Assembly: GCF_032884065.1 (NCBI RefSeq)
Contig: NC_088864.1
Coordinates: forward strand, 18,604,409 to 18,668,408
Direction of reading: 5' to 3'
Source: Artemia franciscana
Lineage: Eukaryota > Arthropoda > Branchiopoda > Anostraca > Artemiidae
DNA length: 64,000 nucleotides
The notes under the pieces are model-generated. The model searched no databases. It had not been told where the DNA came from and worked only from the letters and a program-made list of their open reading frames with translations. Numbering within the stretch: the stretch's first letter is position 1; every line of letters begins with the position of its first letter. Below are positions 31,193 through 44,143 of this stretch, piece after piece. Made by a program: the position numbers and the translations under genes.

Positions 31193-32515
31193 TTGTGTTG
31201 CGAGAGCAACACTTTGGTTTTGTCGTGGTTTTTTTTTTTTTGTTCCTAGCACCCCGATTTCAGCTTATTCCTAGAAAGTGATAAGGGTCTAACCTCTGCG
31301 GTTTTTACGGAAAGTGTGGACCTTAGGCCGGATTGATGAATATGACTTTACATTTTGGAAAGCTTCGTAGAACTCTTGCCTGGGGCCAAAAAGGATGGTT
31401 TTTGCTTGTCCTTGAGCCAGAGCCTATAGTGTGTGAAGTGAAGAGTTGTATAGCCTATGTCAGAGAGGACTATCTGAAGTTATGCAGCCAAGCTTTCGTT
31501 TCATCAAACCATGTTTCTGCTTTCGAGTGGAAAGCTCCGTTCTAGCAGGCAAGCAGGCAGGCACCAGTTTCAAATTGAAGATGGACTAAAATCTATAAGT
31601 GTTAAATATATGCGACAGTTACCCTGCCCCACAGCCAATATATCTTCTTTGAGTGATAAATAGAAAAATTTAGAGAAGCAAAAAAGCGGCATTTTCCCAC
31701 GGGTCCGAAAGTGCTGCCATCTATTGTTTCTACCCATTTCTGTTCGTGATTTCAGCTGAGTTTATCATTCGGTTTTTCGCACTTGGGATTGCGGTAGAGA
31801 AATGGTATCAGATGTGCCTCTTAAACTTTAAAAGCTCTCTCATTGCTAAAGAAATGAGAGTTTATCCTTTGCTCCTTTCTAAGTGATGACGTTAGAAAGT
31901 TGGCCTACGGCAAAAAAGTCAACTTTTGAACCAAGACAGATAGATTTTTTTTTCGACGGCAGTCGATAGCTTTTGATGAGCTGATCAAAGTATATGTCAT
32001 CCATTTTTTTGTACAAAAATTCCTTCATGAGATATACCAGTTTGAAAGTTTAAAGGGGTTGACAACTTCAGTAGTAAGGTATACACTGAAACCAAAAATA
32101 GGCCGATACCAATTGTGAGACATATAGGGGAGTTGTAAGCAACAGTCGGCTGTTAGCTCATAATCATCCTCAGCAATGAGGGGTTCGCAACTCTTACTAG
32201 TTGGTGTACCTATTTTTTGTTTCCGTTGTATTTGATGGTAAGACCAATTTGGTTCCAGTGGTAAGACATGTAGGGGACTTGTAAGTAATAATCGGCTGTA
32301 AGGCTACAATCATCTTTAGCAATGAGGAGTCAACTCGCAACTTTTGCGAGTTGGTGTACCTAGTATGTATTTTAGCATCCTTACAGATTAACAACTTCAG
32401 CGTTTAGTCGCAGCGCGGAAACAAAACCAAAGTGTTGCTCTCGCAACACTTTACTCGGCGAAGCCGAGCAAAGGTTGCCGCAACACCTCACGTTGCCTAT
32501 GCAACGTAGATCTAG
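31193..32515 (+). mobile_element. Non-autonomous Helitron-like element, copy A
   Basis: The 3' end has two hairpins (CTCGGCGAAGCCGAG and CGTTGCCTATGCAACG), then TAGAT and CTAG (32512-32515) followed by T: a Helitron-type terminator. The 5' end starts T(T/C)GTGTTGCGAGAGC after an A. A 27-bp sequence containing GCAACACTTTGGTTTTGT near the 5' end is repeated in inverse near the 3' end (about 32420-32450). Non-coding, 1323 bp. A second copy lies at 56.6-57.6 kb on the other strand. Confidence 0.75.
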
Positions 32516-34150
32516 TTAAGTTTTGACACTCTATTCCGTGAAAAGGAAATATTTGTTAAAATTGGTTTTTATCAACCTTTAATCAAAGTACTCTGGCCAA
32601 CCACCTGTTTCACCTAAAGTATACGCGACTCTAATCAAAATTGAATTCATCAGACCGATTTGAACAGAGTCCATCTAAATCGAGATTTGCTTCAGCTCTT
32701 ATTTGGAAGCTGTACTTTAGCTGCTATGGACTGATGTAGAATATGATGTAGTTGTACTTGTACACAGAAGATAGGTATAAAGAGCAGCCCTCACCAAACA
32801 AAAGAAACTGTCAAATTGAATTTTACCTAGTAATCAGTGGAGAAATATAAGCTATTCAAAAAAAAATATAGGGGGAAGAGGGTATAATCTACTTTTCAAA
32901 ATATACGGGGAGGGTAATTTTGCTGTATTCTTTTTGATGCCTTCAATGAAAATTCCGAAAAACTTTTTTTTTTTTTTTTTTTTTTTTTTGGAAATACCAG
33001 AACAGGTATTTTTCAAACTCGTGGGAGAGGAGTGGAGGTAAATGCCCTCTCCAAATAAACTCCCCTATCAGTAATAGCTTGACTGTTACAAAAACAGGTT
33101 AATGCTTATATCAGGGGTTCGTTGCTTTCTTGCATAGCGGCATGCCATAGGTTAATAATATCCTAGAGGGAATTGCAGGCATCTAGTTCTTGAAACTTCA
33201 AACCTCTTCCGATTAAGAAATATTTTCCACCAAGTGCCATATTATTGAAAATAGCCAGCCCTAGCCAAGAAGCTTTGATTACTGGAACGAAATATCGTAA
33301 AATACTCGGAAAAGTTACACTTTGAGTTGAGTAGTTCTTCATTCAGTAGTCCAGCGCTAAACCATAGAAGATTCCTAAAATAATGCAAGATATTCAATTC
33401 ACTTATAGGGTTAAAAATAATAAAAACGGCAAGTCAGCTGACACGCATTATTCCCAAGGCCGTTTAAAAATTTACTTGCTGGTATTATCTGGCGATAACT
33501 TGATTGTATCAGGAAGAAAGTTTACGGTTTGTAGTACTTAGTGCATACTTAGTACATTCAATTTTAGTATTCTTGATAGAGGAGCCAATTGGGGGGAGGG
33601 GGACGCAATTGTCTGTCCTGGTATGTTTTTAAATATTTTTGTACCTTTATTAAAGAACAGAAACAAAATCCTTGCCCCCTCCACCTTACATTTTTATGAA
33701 CTCGCACGAATGATCCCTAACGAAACTTCTTTATATAATATTCTTCGTGATTTTTCATTCCAAGTTGCTTATTTCAACTATCGGACACGGTATAAAAAGA
33801 TAGGAAACAAATAGTAATAATAAAACGTAATCAAAACACAAAGTTTAAAGAGGCTGCTTTTAAGATATTTTCACTTGTACGTTGTAATATATGGTATTTA
33901 CTTAGCTGCAACAGGAAGACAATTTTTCCCCTTTGTTTCTTAGTATTTAATGCATTGCTTTGTCATCCCTGGTCGATGCTTCATTGAATAAAAATGCAAT
34001 TTCTGATCCCTAGTTACTCGTCACAGTTGTTTCTCGTCGTTTAAAATGTTTGCTTTTCTGGAAGAAAAATTTCTAATGCACGTTAGAAAATAAATGCACC
34101 TTTTCTTATAGATTTTAGTAAGTGTGAATGTTATGCTTAGGCAAATTATT
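32516..34150. other. Intergenic DNA, no gene seen
   Basis: It contains a T tract at 32966-32989 and AT-rich unique-looking sequence. An open frame of 63 codons at 33623-33814 has no recognised relatives. Confidence 0.4.
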
Positions 34151-35660
34151 CACGCACAGCCAGGCACTGCTGTGTATCAGATTTGTTGTGCAAAAAGAGT
34201 ATTTCCACGTGTCTCTTCAGTCACTAGAAAATTAGCCCCTATTTACTTATGAATTGTACTTGGGGGTAGTTTAAATTCAAAAGGCAATATTTTTATGTAG
34301 GTGCAAATTTTCAAAATTGCTCTCGCGTCCGCTCTGCAATAAGTCAAAGTGTCTTTATTGAAAGTCAATTTTTATGATTAGTAATAAGAAACTAATTCGA
34401 TTATTTATATTAACTTATTAATGGTCCAAACCTAGGTACTGCTATATATGAGATTAGATTCTTTGCTTAGAATAATCACAACGTATCTCAAGAGCAAATA
34501 TACAGAATATTCGCCCCCATATACCCTGGCTATTATAAAATGTCGAGAATACCAGAAATGAATATTTTTATTCGGTCTCAAAAGCTGCACATTAAGGACA
34601 GTGTGGCCACCACTTCAGAAGTAATGTGAACATCTAAAATATCAACTATATAAGCAGCTTTTGTCAGTTGCCTGAACGTCTTGATTTCTATAGACAGCAG
34701 GCAAGAAGATTTGAAAAAAAAAATTGGAGCAATCGGAAACATGCAGTACACACCTTAAATATTATATACAAAATAGCAAAAAAGGATTTTGAAAAATTCT
34801 AAGGCAAAAATCTTGTCCGTTAGTGCCAAAATTTTTCGTTTGACACTGAACACAGTCGCTTGTTTAGGTGGTCAGGTACTCTTAGACATAACATAAGTAA
34901 CATGATTATCCGAGATACTCAACTTGAAGAGAGAAACTCAATTTGAATCATTCGAATCATTATTTTCATAAACCATTTTAAGCGGTTTTAATCATTCAAA
35001 CTTGTCTCCCATAGTGTTTAATATTTGAAAACGTTCAGTGACAAGTAATATCCTAGCATTGAACTAATTTTTATTCTTTAGTAATTAGTAAAAAGAAAGT
35101 ATTTGAATTTGAAATATAAAAAGATTACTGGTTCACATTCAAACACCGTTCTGCATTAGATTTGTTTTGCTGAAAGAATATTACCGCATGTCTCATAAGT
35201 GATTATAAAGAGAATAAGCTTCCATGTACCGTGGCTCTTGGCAAATGTTGATAGTTGAGAAATGTTGAGAATTCTATGAGACGAAAGGGGGGATTCGGTT
35301 TCAAAAGCTGCAGTTCAAGTACAAGTGGCCACCACCTTAGAGGTGAAGCACATAAACAGGATATAAATTGTAAAAGCCGCTTATAACCTTAAAAGTAGCT
35401 TATACATGTGATTTAGTAGCATGAAAAAATAAAATATTTGGAAGTTTTTAATCACTATTCTTGTCCTTTGAGAGTCAAAATCTTTCCTGTGACACTGAAA
35501 ACAGGCACTTTAATATGGCGGTGAGGTATTTTGTGCTATCACAAGAAGTAACAAGATTTTCAAAGATATAAGAGATTCAAACTTGTCTACTATAGTCTTT
35601 AGTATCGCAAAATTTTCAGTGAACCTATTACTAAACTAATTTTGAACGGCCATCCTCGCA
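34150..35660. repeat. Old tandem duplication, unit about 700 bp
   Basis: Similar phrases recur in order: GTGTATCAGATTTGTTGTGC (34173), ATTAGATTCTTTGCTTAG (about 34452) and ATTAGATTTGTTTTGCTGAA (about 35155). TCGGTCTCAAAAGCTGCA...GTGTGGCCACCAC (34574) is echoed by TCGGTTTCAAAAGCTGCA...AAGTGGCCACCAC (about 35297), roughly 720 bp apart. Non-coding and heavily diverged. Confidence 0.6.
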
Positions 35661-37660
35661 GGGTCAGAATTTCGCAAGCAAATTTTTTGATGAGTCGATC
35701 AGAAATTTCACACTACTTCCAGTCGAATTTGCACGTGGAAACTCTAAAACTACAAATTTTGCATTAGGGATGCCTGGTTATAATTTTATGTTGACTATGT
35801 GAGAATGGATTAAGGCACAAGTTGACGCAAAGAATCAACAATACTAGAGATAAATTTAGTGAACATCAGCTTCTTTGAAATTTTACTATGAATTATAAAG
35901 ATAACAAGAATTTTTTTTACCGGTTATGTAAAATATAAGATACGTAATATAAACCTGCAAGGAGACATCCGAATATCATTTGTACATGCAAAGCTGTTGT
36001 CAAAAGGAATACTCTTGAGCAAGCTTGGGTGTTGACGCTACTTCTCAAACTTTTATGTCGTATCAAGTAAGGTGGCAATGTAAAGTTGTTCCGATCAAGT
36101 AAAGTGGCACATCTTAGTAACGTTCTGCTGTAACACCGGTAATAAAAATATTAAACTACGTTTTATTTTACCTTTGATAGTTATCTTACTGCTTCTTGAC
36201 TACTATTGGAGACAGGTAAAAAAAAAAACAGAAGTTCCTGAGTGGACCATGGTCATGTTACCGGTGAAATTTTTATTCTTGGGGAGTTTGCAAGTCTTTT
36301 TTTTTCAAATAATACTGCATATGTTAAAGGGGGGTGAACTGGGGTTAATCGTCCCATATAAAATATTGGCACTGTATCAGGGCCAGATCTAGGGGGCTGG
36401 GGAGGGGAAAAGGAGTGAGCTCCCCGGGGGAGGCAAAACAAGCTAAACCGGTAATATTTATGGGCAAAATATTAATATTTACAGTATTAATGGTTCACTA
36501 GGGGTGGCAAAGTTTACGTTTGCCCCCCTCACCCTCGAGAAAAGACCTAACTCCGACTGTACTATTTTAGATATTTCATAGTCGTTTTTTTGTTGCAGGC
36601 TGCTTAGACAACATATGTATTTCTCGTTAAATAATAGTAAAAGTGTAGGGATGGTATTGCCTAGGATTCGTACTCCTCTTATAAAATATTGAGGTTAAAT
36701 TCAGTGTTTTAAAGTTATATATATTTTTCCTCACGTAATTGTGTATATTTACGCGCATACTGAGTATTATATGTACTACACGTACTGCTTATTATACGTA
36801 CTACTTGTTGTTGTTAGTCGCCAATTTTCCTATGGTCCTCCTTTAAATGCTGCTAGGGTAAACAAATAAAACCTATCTACTTCAATCCCTTAGATATTTT
36901 AGGCAGCTTTGTGAAAGGATGAACTAAAATACATTTCAAATTCACTATCTTCGTCCATCAAGTAATATGATAAATGCAACAGGGAAGATTCTGGGGGTGA
37001 TAACCCTCATAAAGAATATTGTATTTTACCCTGTAGTTTATTCTTGTATCTTGTCTCTATTAAACTATTTGACTTAAGCTTTAGTTGTACTCTGTTCTGT
37101 AATGTAAACAATCGATTTTATTAACAAGCTGTAAATTTTCAATAAGAATACAAATCTTGCACTACATTGATCTGATCCTTTCCCCTAACGTAAAAAAAGT
37201 AAGATGAGAAAAATAACTTTAGAATTTTGTGTTTCTGTATTTATAGTGACCATGTTGCTTTTGCATCCTTCTGCTAAAATGGCTAGATTGAGAAGTGTTT
37301 TCTTCTAGAATTTTAGATCATATACATAGGAACAATAAGGTCACTCGCTATAGAATAAGAAGCATTTCGTTGACAAATAATCTAAATTTGTAAACATGGA
37401 ATCTTAAAGGAAAAAATTGCTTAGGCCAAGCTATTAAACGACATATTACGTGAGACTGGATGAGTTGAAACGTTTATAGTAAGTTTGTATCACAAATCTG
37501 GTATTGGAAATTCTCATTTCTATTGAATCATGCTCGCAAACTTAAATTGTCAGCTTAAAAACCTCTAAGAATGAGCAATAATCTAGAAGGAACTTTTAAT
37601 TCGAAAGTAAACGCAAAAACAACGCACACAAGGAATATGGACAGTCTTTTTAATTTTTAA
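35661..37660. other. Intergenic DNA, no gene seen
   Basis: AT-rich. The segment 36370-36540 (GGGCCAGATCTAGGGGGCTG, then CCCCTCACCCTCGAG) resembles the GC-rich ends of some MITEs, but no paired terminus was found. Confidence 0.35.
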
Positions 37661-37835
37661 AATTAAATAAAAAATAAGTTTTTTTATCCACAAGTAAGGA
37701 GCGACAATAAAACTTAAAACAAATAGAAATCGTTTCGTATATGAAAGGGGTTGCCCCCTCCTCAATGCCTCGCTCTTTACGCTAAAGTTTGACTCTTTCT
37801 CACAACTCTACTTTTTAAAACAATAAAAAACTTTG
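37661..37835. repeat. Solo foldback arm of the 1.7-kb family
   Basis: It has AAGTTTTTTTATCCACAAGTAAGGAGCGAC to CGCTCTTTACGCTAAAGTTT and the loop (GACTCTTTCTC...TTTTTAAAACAATAAAAAAC), then stops at 37835 where the second arm should begin. This fits deletion between arms or truncation at the hairpin tip. Confidence 0.75.
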
Positions 37836-37910
37836 GATGCCGGATGGATGGATGCCGGGATATATCTATGATCGAATCAATAATGTGATTTCTGAGGAAA
37901 TTAACATATT

Positions 37911-38234
37911 TTGGTAGCAAAAGCTGATGATCAGTTGACTGATTGGGATACCGAGCACAGCAAAGTGACGTTCATTGATTCTGATGACTTTTTACTTTCG
38001 ACAGTGATGGCATCGGGACAAGCATATATTCCTCATTTGGCTTTTAAAACGAAGGTTCAGGTGTTGAGGTTCATGGATAATAAAATCTGTTCGATTGAGT
38101 CCTTGAAAAAATTTACAGGCGTTGCAAGGGTTTTTCAAGGGTTCAATACTGCCACGCCCTTGTCTACTCCAGGAGAACTTTTTTTCTATTTGGGGTTGGA
38201 TTTTCACCACAAAGCAGAGTCAGAATGGAGATAA
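37911..38234 (+). CDS. Unidentified open frame, possible exon or transposon gene fragment
   Basis: Reads (L)VAKADDQLTDWDTEHSKV, TFIDSDDFLLSTVMASGQAY, IPHLAFKTKVQVLRFMDNKI, CSIESLKKFTGVARV and ends HHKAESEWR. The composition is protein-like and the frame has no ATG start (it opens at TTG after an upstream stop), so it would have to be an internal exon or a decayed gene. I do not recognise the family. It begins 76 bp after the solo foldback arm, directly after the repeated words GGATGCCGGATGGATGGATG. Low confidence that it is coding today. Confidence 0.3.
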   Translation: MVAKADDQLTDWDTEHSKVTFIDSDDFLLSTVMASGQAYIPHLAFKTKVQVLRFMDNKICSIESLKKFTGVARVFQGFNTATPLSTPGELFFYLGLDFHHKAESEWR

Positions 38235-39059
38235 AAAGTTTGAGAAACTTTTGTTGTTAAAGGCAAGCTTCAAACTATGATAATGAGTTTTGTAAGAATT
38301 TTCATTATGAACGGTACGCTTTGAGAAAAGGCATTTTGTAGCTAGAGTAATTTGTATCTTCAATACGTATTTTGTAATGAAATACAAATTACATCCCTGG
38401 CAATGTATTTTCAATTACTAATTAATTATTTTATGGTACGAGAAATTTGTATTTGTAATTAACTACATTTTAAAAGTATTTGCCAGAACACTGCTTGTAA
38501 TAAAAAAAATATGATAGTATTTCTTCTTACATTGCATAGAAGGAAGTATTACATATTTCTTGTCTTTGAACTTGACTATGGTTCTAATAAAGTTCAAGGT
38601 CTGAACGCAACTTCAAAGTTTCAGAAAGGTAAAATGCCGAAAGCTCAAGATAGAAGAAGAAAAATCGATTGATTGTTTAGTCCTCGTCGGTGTTCTGTAG
38701 AAATAATTAAGGTAAAGTAGTCTAATTCGTAACTCTTTTTAGTGGTAATTGGTACAAGTTTAAGATGCTTAATTGCTAAAAATCACTGCGAGACTATGTT
38801 TGATAAATCTTGGGTTGTTTGTCTTGATCACACTAAAAAAATAGCTTGAACCTGTCAGCCATGCAAACGGTTTCTTAGTAATTTCAGGTAACTCTAGGCT
38901 ACTAGTCTATAGTAAAATTTTAGTTCAGCAGCTTTTAGATATTTGGAATCATTAGATATTGGAATCACATTGGAAATGGGAAATTTCTTAATTAATTCAC
39001 TAGGGAATATGTTTTTATCAGATCAAACAGGCAATTCAGAGGTCTTCTGCAATAAGCCA

Positions 39060-39370
39060 AAACTCTATATCTACCACATTTAGGGACGCACTTAGATGTA
39101 CAAATTGCAGTTTACTTCTCTAGAGACAACTGAAACTCATTTTAAAAAGGCTAGAGAAATAACTTGGCATTTCTGAACATAAAGAGCAAAGCAGTCATTC
39201 TCTAGAGGGAAGAATGCTCATGGAACAAATACCTAAGCCCTCTCTGTTGCCAATGTACATTATACTATTCAGCATCTCCTGTTTGAATGTCCAAAGTCAA
39301 CAGTAATCTCCTCCAAGCTTAAACAAATAACCAAGAAATTGAGATTCAGGAAAATATCAAGCTAAAAAGG
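39060..39370 (+). pseudogene. LINE C-terminal fragment
   Basis: The + strand reads, with frame changes, TFRDALRCTNCSLLL, then CQCTLYYS / TIQHLLFECPKSTVISSKLK. A Cys-rich motif followed by (E)TVxHLLFxCP is the usual C-terminal signature of many LINE reverse transcriptases. Frames are broken. Confidence 0.55.
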
Positions 39371-39689
39371 CATTGAGTAGTAGGCTATATCCACTTTATT
39401 TGTAAGATAATAATATGACCAGCAAAATATTTTCCCCTGCCAAGTGTTTCCTTTTAATTCCCAAGAAAAGGTAGCAGTGCCCTATACTTTCCTTGTTTTC
39501 CCCCTCTGAATGAATGAATGAGTATATTTAATACCCATCAATAGAAATACAGATGGAGCAAAAAAAGAAATAAAAAAAGACACATGAGACTAATTCATCA
39601 ATTAGAAACATATGCCAACTACTACTGTAAAACCTTGGCCCATGGTTGGGTCTTGACAGGCAAATTATAATGGTCAGTTTGCAACAGGA

Positions 39690-40870
39690 TTGAATCTTCA
39701 GGGTTGGTAAAACTGTACTGGCATGTAACTATTTCTTGTCCACAGTGGTATATACAGCTTAAACTTTGCATGCTTGTAGTACAGTGAATACAATTTCAGT
39801 TTATTCTTAGCTGTAAAAATGTACCAAAATGGGCTAAGGTACAAATAGTAAGGCAGAACAAAGCATTTTATGCCCAGACCAACAGATGGCAATCAAACTT
39901 CTACTTATTTGCCACTATACAGCTATATATAAAAGATGACCACTTCTGAAAATGAGAAAGTTGTAATCACTGCATCTCTAGTATCAACCATCCAATAGGG
40001 AGGCCCAGATGTACAATATCATCCACAAGCTCAACAATAGAATCACCAAGTATGACCCTCTGACCAGCATCTGTTTCAAGTTAAAAAGCAGTGCTTCAGG
40101 CTTTTCAGCATTAAACTAAAGTCCAATATGGGCATACTGTTGTTGTAAGACAAAAATTTTCTTGTTTGAAAAAAAAAAAAAAAAACTCTTGTTTGACAAA
40201 ATTATCTTCTAGCCCATGCAGAGACCAGCTCAGGCTCAGTACATCATCTGCATAACTAATAAAAGACAAATCAATACCATGCATTATATAAGTCATAAGT
40301 GACTTTGATTGTGGTCTTACTGTTATTAAATGCTATTGGTGACAAGATAGCACCTTGTCTTACCCCCTTCTTTACTGAAAGAAAAGGATTTCCATGCATA
40401 GAAACAGTAAAATTTTACAAGAGACTAGTGCACTCATTAGCTAGTAGAGGAAGCCTAAGTTTTGCTTTCATGTTTTCATACATGTCAGTCAGTGGGGCTA
40501 GGATGCTGGGTCAACACCAGCCAAATCCAAGTCAAATATAATCTCCTTGTGGAGAAGTGAATCAAATGCATGTCTTACATCATGGGCAGCTAAAGCAATA
40601 CTTTCACCACATTTTTTCTACATCAACTAAAGCAGATACCAAAGCAGAAAGGGCATAACCACATCCAAGGCAAGACTGAAAACCAAACTGGTGGACCTGA
40701 ACTATACATTTAGTTTGTGACTCATTAATTATCAAATTCTCAAAAAAATTTCAGAATAAAGTTGCAGTTGCTATTAGGCAAAAAGACAAACACAGAAAAG
40801 GGGGTTTATCCTTCTTTGGGATAGGAGTCAAACATCCAACTGAAAAGATAAATCCCTGGTTAAATATCAT
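39690..40870 (-). pseudogene. LINE reverse-transcriptase fragment
   Basis: The - strand shows HQFGFQSCLGCGYALSALV (about 40690), SFSKEGGKTRCYLV (the KKGVRQGxxxSP block, degraded), SFISYADDVLSLSWSLHGLE with an intact YADD (about 40260-40200), and C-terminal VLPYYLYLSPFWYIFTAKNK then LYIPLWTRNSYMP. These match the 43.2, 48.2 and 55.1 kb fragments, so one LINE family has at least three insertions here. It has many stops, and an A tract at 40172-40186 interrupts the frame. Confidence 0.75.
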
Positions 40871-41426
40871 TTGGTAAAGGAGGACTAATGTTGTGCAGAA
40901 ATCCTATCAAATCCTCTAGACTTAATGAAAAAGCCAAAGTAGTTCTCTCCCCCTTCCTTGGAAGAATAAAAAGCAATGCCATAGAAGAGCATCAACCAAT
41001 TTCAAAGCCACAAGGACCCCAAATGATGCAAGCCCATGTGTTCTTTGTAGAAGGAGAAGAAGGAAAAAGTTTTAACATTAGGATCACCTAATTTTACCAG
41101 AATAAAATGTACCACTGGATATGATCAGCTCTTCTGAAGGAAGCATTATAAATGATAAAAGGTAAATTTGTAGTTGACAACATTGTTCTGTGGTGGTGCA
41201 GTGAGATTAACCTCACCTTAGTAATATGAGACCCAGATATCATAACTGGATATAGCAATACACTCCAGGGCCAATGCAAGGACCATAGTAGTCAAGAGGA
41301 ATCATTAATATGACATGTATGGGCCTAGATTAGGGGCTATTGAGGAGAGAACATGTTAAGAAAGCAATTCTGTAATCTGCAGAGTAAATTGTAGTTAACA
41401 TATTTTGACTGCAACTGGAAATTGAG

Positions 41427-42540
41427 AGGGCTAGTGTCCTTTTTAATAGTTTAAAGTGATTGAAGGGCAACCAGCCCCCCCCCCATTCCCATCATTTACC
41501 CAAACACAGCCAATTAAAACTTTGAAATAGCCATTTTTTCAGCATAGTGAAAGGTCTGAAAATTATGTCTTGGAGGATGGCAACCCCCCAACCCTCAGGG
41601 CAAGGGTTGCAAGTTATGCCCTAGGAGCACAAGGTTTTTATGGAAAGGGTGGTTATGTAAACTTTGGAGTGGGCTCATTTGATTGGTAATCAGAAATTAC
41701 AGTGCTCTTTTTAAGAATCAAAGTGATTGGACAGCAGACCTCCCCCACGCCCATCATTTCCCCAAAAACTTGAATCCAAATTTGAGAAAACTATTTTGTT
41801 CAGCATAGTTGAAAGGTCCAGTTGTTGAGTATTTGATGATGACAACCCCCCCACAGCCCAAAGGGCAAGGGTTGTAAGTTATACTGTGGGGTAAGTAATA
41901 TTTAAATGGAAAGGGTGGTGGTATGAATTTGGGATTGGGCTCATTGGATTGGAAACCAGAAATTCTAGTGCCCTTTCTAAGAATCAAAGTGATCAGAAGG
42001 CAGCTATCCCTCCATCACACTCCTCATTCCCCTAAACACATACACTAAAAATTTTGAGATAGCCATTTTGTTCAGCATAGTTGAAAGGTTGAGTTATTGA
42101 TTATTTTGATGGAGGACATGTAGCCCACTCCTCCCTTACACCATACTTTTTTCCAAATCCATCCAACCAAGATTGTGAGATAGCCATTTTGTTCACGATA
42201 GTTTAAAGAGCATATGCTAATAGATTCAGCATGGACAGAATCCTCCAGAGCCCAGGGGCAAGGGTTGTAAGTTATACCCAGGGCACATAAAGTTTTTATA
42301 GAACAGATGGCCATATAAACTTCAGATTGGATGAAGTTATTTGATTGGAAGTCAGAAGATCTAGAGCCCTTTTTAATAGTCAAAAGTAAATGAAGGGCAA
42401 CCAGCCACTCCCCCACAAGCCAATTGTTCCCCAAAATACGTCCAGTCAAAATTTTAAGAGAACTATTTTGTTCAGCACTATTGAAAGGTCCAGTAATTAT
42501 GTCTTTGGGGATGTCAATCTCATCACAATCCTCAGTTTAA
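41427..42540. repeat. Satellite of about 270-bp units (left part)
   Basis: Landmarks AGTG(C/T)CC/CTTTTTAA--GT-AAAGTGATTG at about 41430, 41698, 41967 and 42360, and GAGATAGCCATTTTGTTCAGCATAGTTGAAAGGT with GGGCAAGGGTTGTAAGTTAT in each unit, mark at least four units (two of them 268 bp apart, and one with an internal partial duplication). The unit resembles the core of the 1.7-kb foldback family (compare 52140-52390). Confidence 0.85.
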
Positions 42541-42559
42541 GGCTTGTAAGTTAGATATG

Positions 42560-43853
42560 TACAATGCTTACATATATTATATGTTATTCAGAAAGGTATG
42601 CATGTTTGAACTTTATTATTGATTTATCTGAAAACCTACCATACAAAAGCAATAAGAAAGGGCAGTAAAATAAAACGATAAACAATTAATATTGTAAAAT
42701 ACAAGACAAGCAAATATACGTTTATATTTATATATATTTAATTGATTAATACAGGCAGTGGTAATAAAAAAAGACTTGTAAGAAAACGAGTATAAATACA
42801 AACGTTTACTTCCTAGTGTGCCCATTATCTTACCAGTGCAAGATATGGCTCCAGTCATGACAAATTAATCATTAAAATTCACAATACTTGTTGAAATGGC
42901 AGTAAATGAATCAGTTATACTATAATGAATAAACACAAACGAGTTTTGGGTCTAAGGTGAGAGCCAAAAGAGATATGCAAAAAAATCTTCAAGACAGCAG
43001 AACATACTATATATGCTGCAGAACAATAACATTAAACAACCTTACAAGAATTGAATTATTATTATTATTTAAAATTATTGAAAAATTCGTCACAATTAAA
43101 CACACATCAAGATGGAGCATAGAAAAAGAAAAACACAATACATCACTGCTTAAAAATGTGGGACCAACCATCTATTTTCCTATTATGTTTTGCTATCTGT
43201 CTGGCAATGGCAACCTCTGGGTCAGCAACCTTGAATTTCGCAATAGCAAGCTAATTTCTATACCATGGAGGCAGATGAAGCAGATAGTTGGCAAAACAAA
43301 GAACATGGATCAGATTTTACTCTTGTCTGTTTTAGTTAGGAGTTTCCAGAAGGATGCAGTGTAGAGGATATTGGGAATGGCAACAGCATTGTATACACTT
43401 GCTAGAAGAGGTTGGTTGAATTGAAGTTTACAAGATACAATGGAATTGTAAGCTGCTGAGATACTATGTCTGATTTGTTCAAGAAGAAGTTTTTGGGTGT
43501 GTCAGATAGAAGAAGTATAGGATGACCTGGATACATAAGGTGATCTGTAGGTTGAATAGAGCTAGATCCAAGCATGATGAAAGGGGCAGAGGTATCTGTT
43601 TTCCAGTTAAACAGGAGAATATTAGATTTGGAAGAGTTGAATTCAAGCCCAACTTTCTGATATTCCGTTTCAAGGATTTCAAAAGTTTTGGTGATATGTT
43701 GATGAGGTTTAGAATGTTGTCAGCATAGCACACCAAGGAAAGATTTACAGACAAAATCAGTGAAGGTGGGCACAAATATTGTGTTTCCATTACATAGTTA
43801 TTAAAGAGGTCAGGAGAGGTGACAACACCTGGACGGGCCCCTTTCTTAACTGG
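42560..43853 (-). pseudogene. LINE, 3' part (palm to C-terminus), split by insertion
   Basis: The - strand begins PVKKGARPGVVTSPDLFNNY at 43853, continues LSLVCYADNILNL (catalytic YADD changed to YADN), ISAAYNSIVSCKLQFNQPLL and SVYNAVAIPNILYTASFWKL, then breaks up. 42560-42960 is AT-rich and is probably the 3' UTR. The preceding half of the protein is at 48229-49012, and the break falls exactly within the VHNLxPVKKG sequence. It is the same family as the fragments at 39.7-40.9 and 55.1-55.9 kb. Confidence 0.8.
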
Positions 43854-44097
43854 GATCATGGGTGCCGGCAGGGGGGGGCATGCTCCCCCTTTAAATTTGG
43901 GACTATAAAGTAATTATAAGGAAACCAAAGAAGTGAGCAGAATAGGGAAAAACCTTGGAAAAAATGTCTGTTGCCCAATTGTTGGCTGCCTGGCAACAGA
44001 TTTTGGCCCTTAAAAAGGGAAATGTAAATTCTAATTTGTGACTGAGTGACCCATCCTAGTTTTACACATTTTTTTCCATTTGATTTCGTTGGAGCAG

Positions 44098-44140
<43 letters not shown>
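44098..44140 (+). repeat. 43-base A tract
   Basis: Uninterrupted A run about 240 bp inside the left end of the 4.37-kb insertion. It could be the tail of a + strand retroposon whose body would be 43.87-44.10 kb, but no LINE or SINE motif is seen there. Confidence 0.75.
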
Positions 44141-44143
<3 letters not shown>

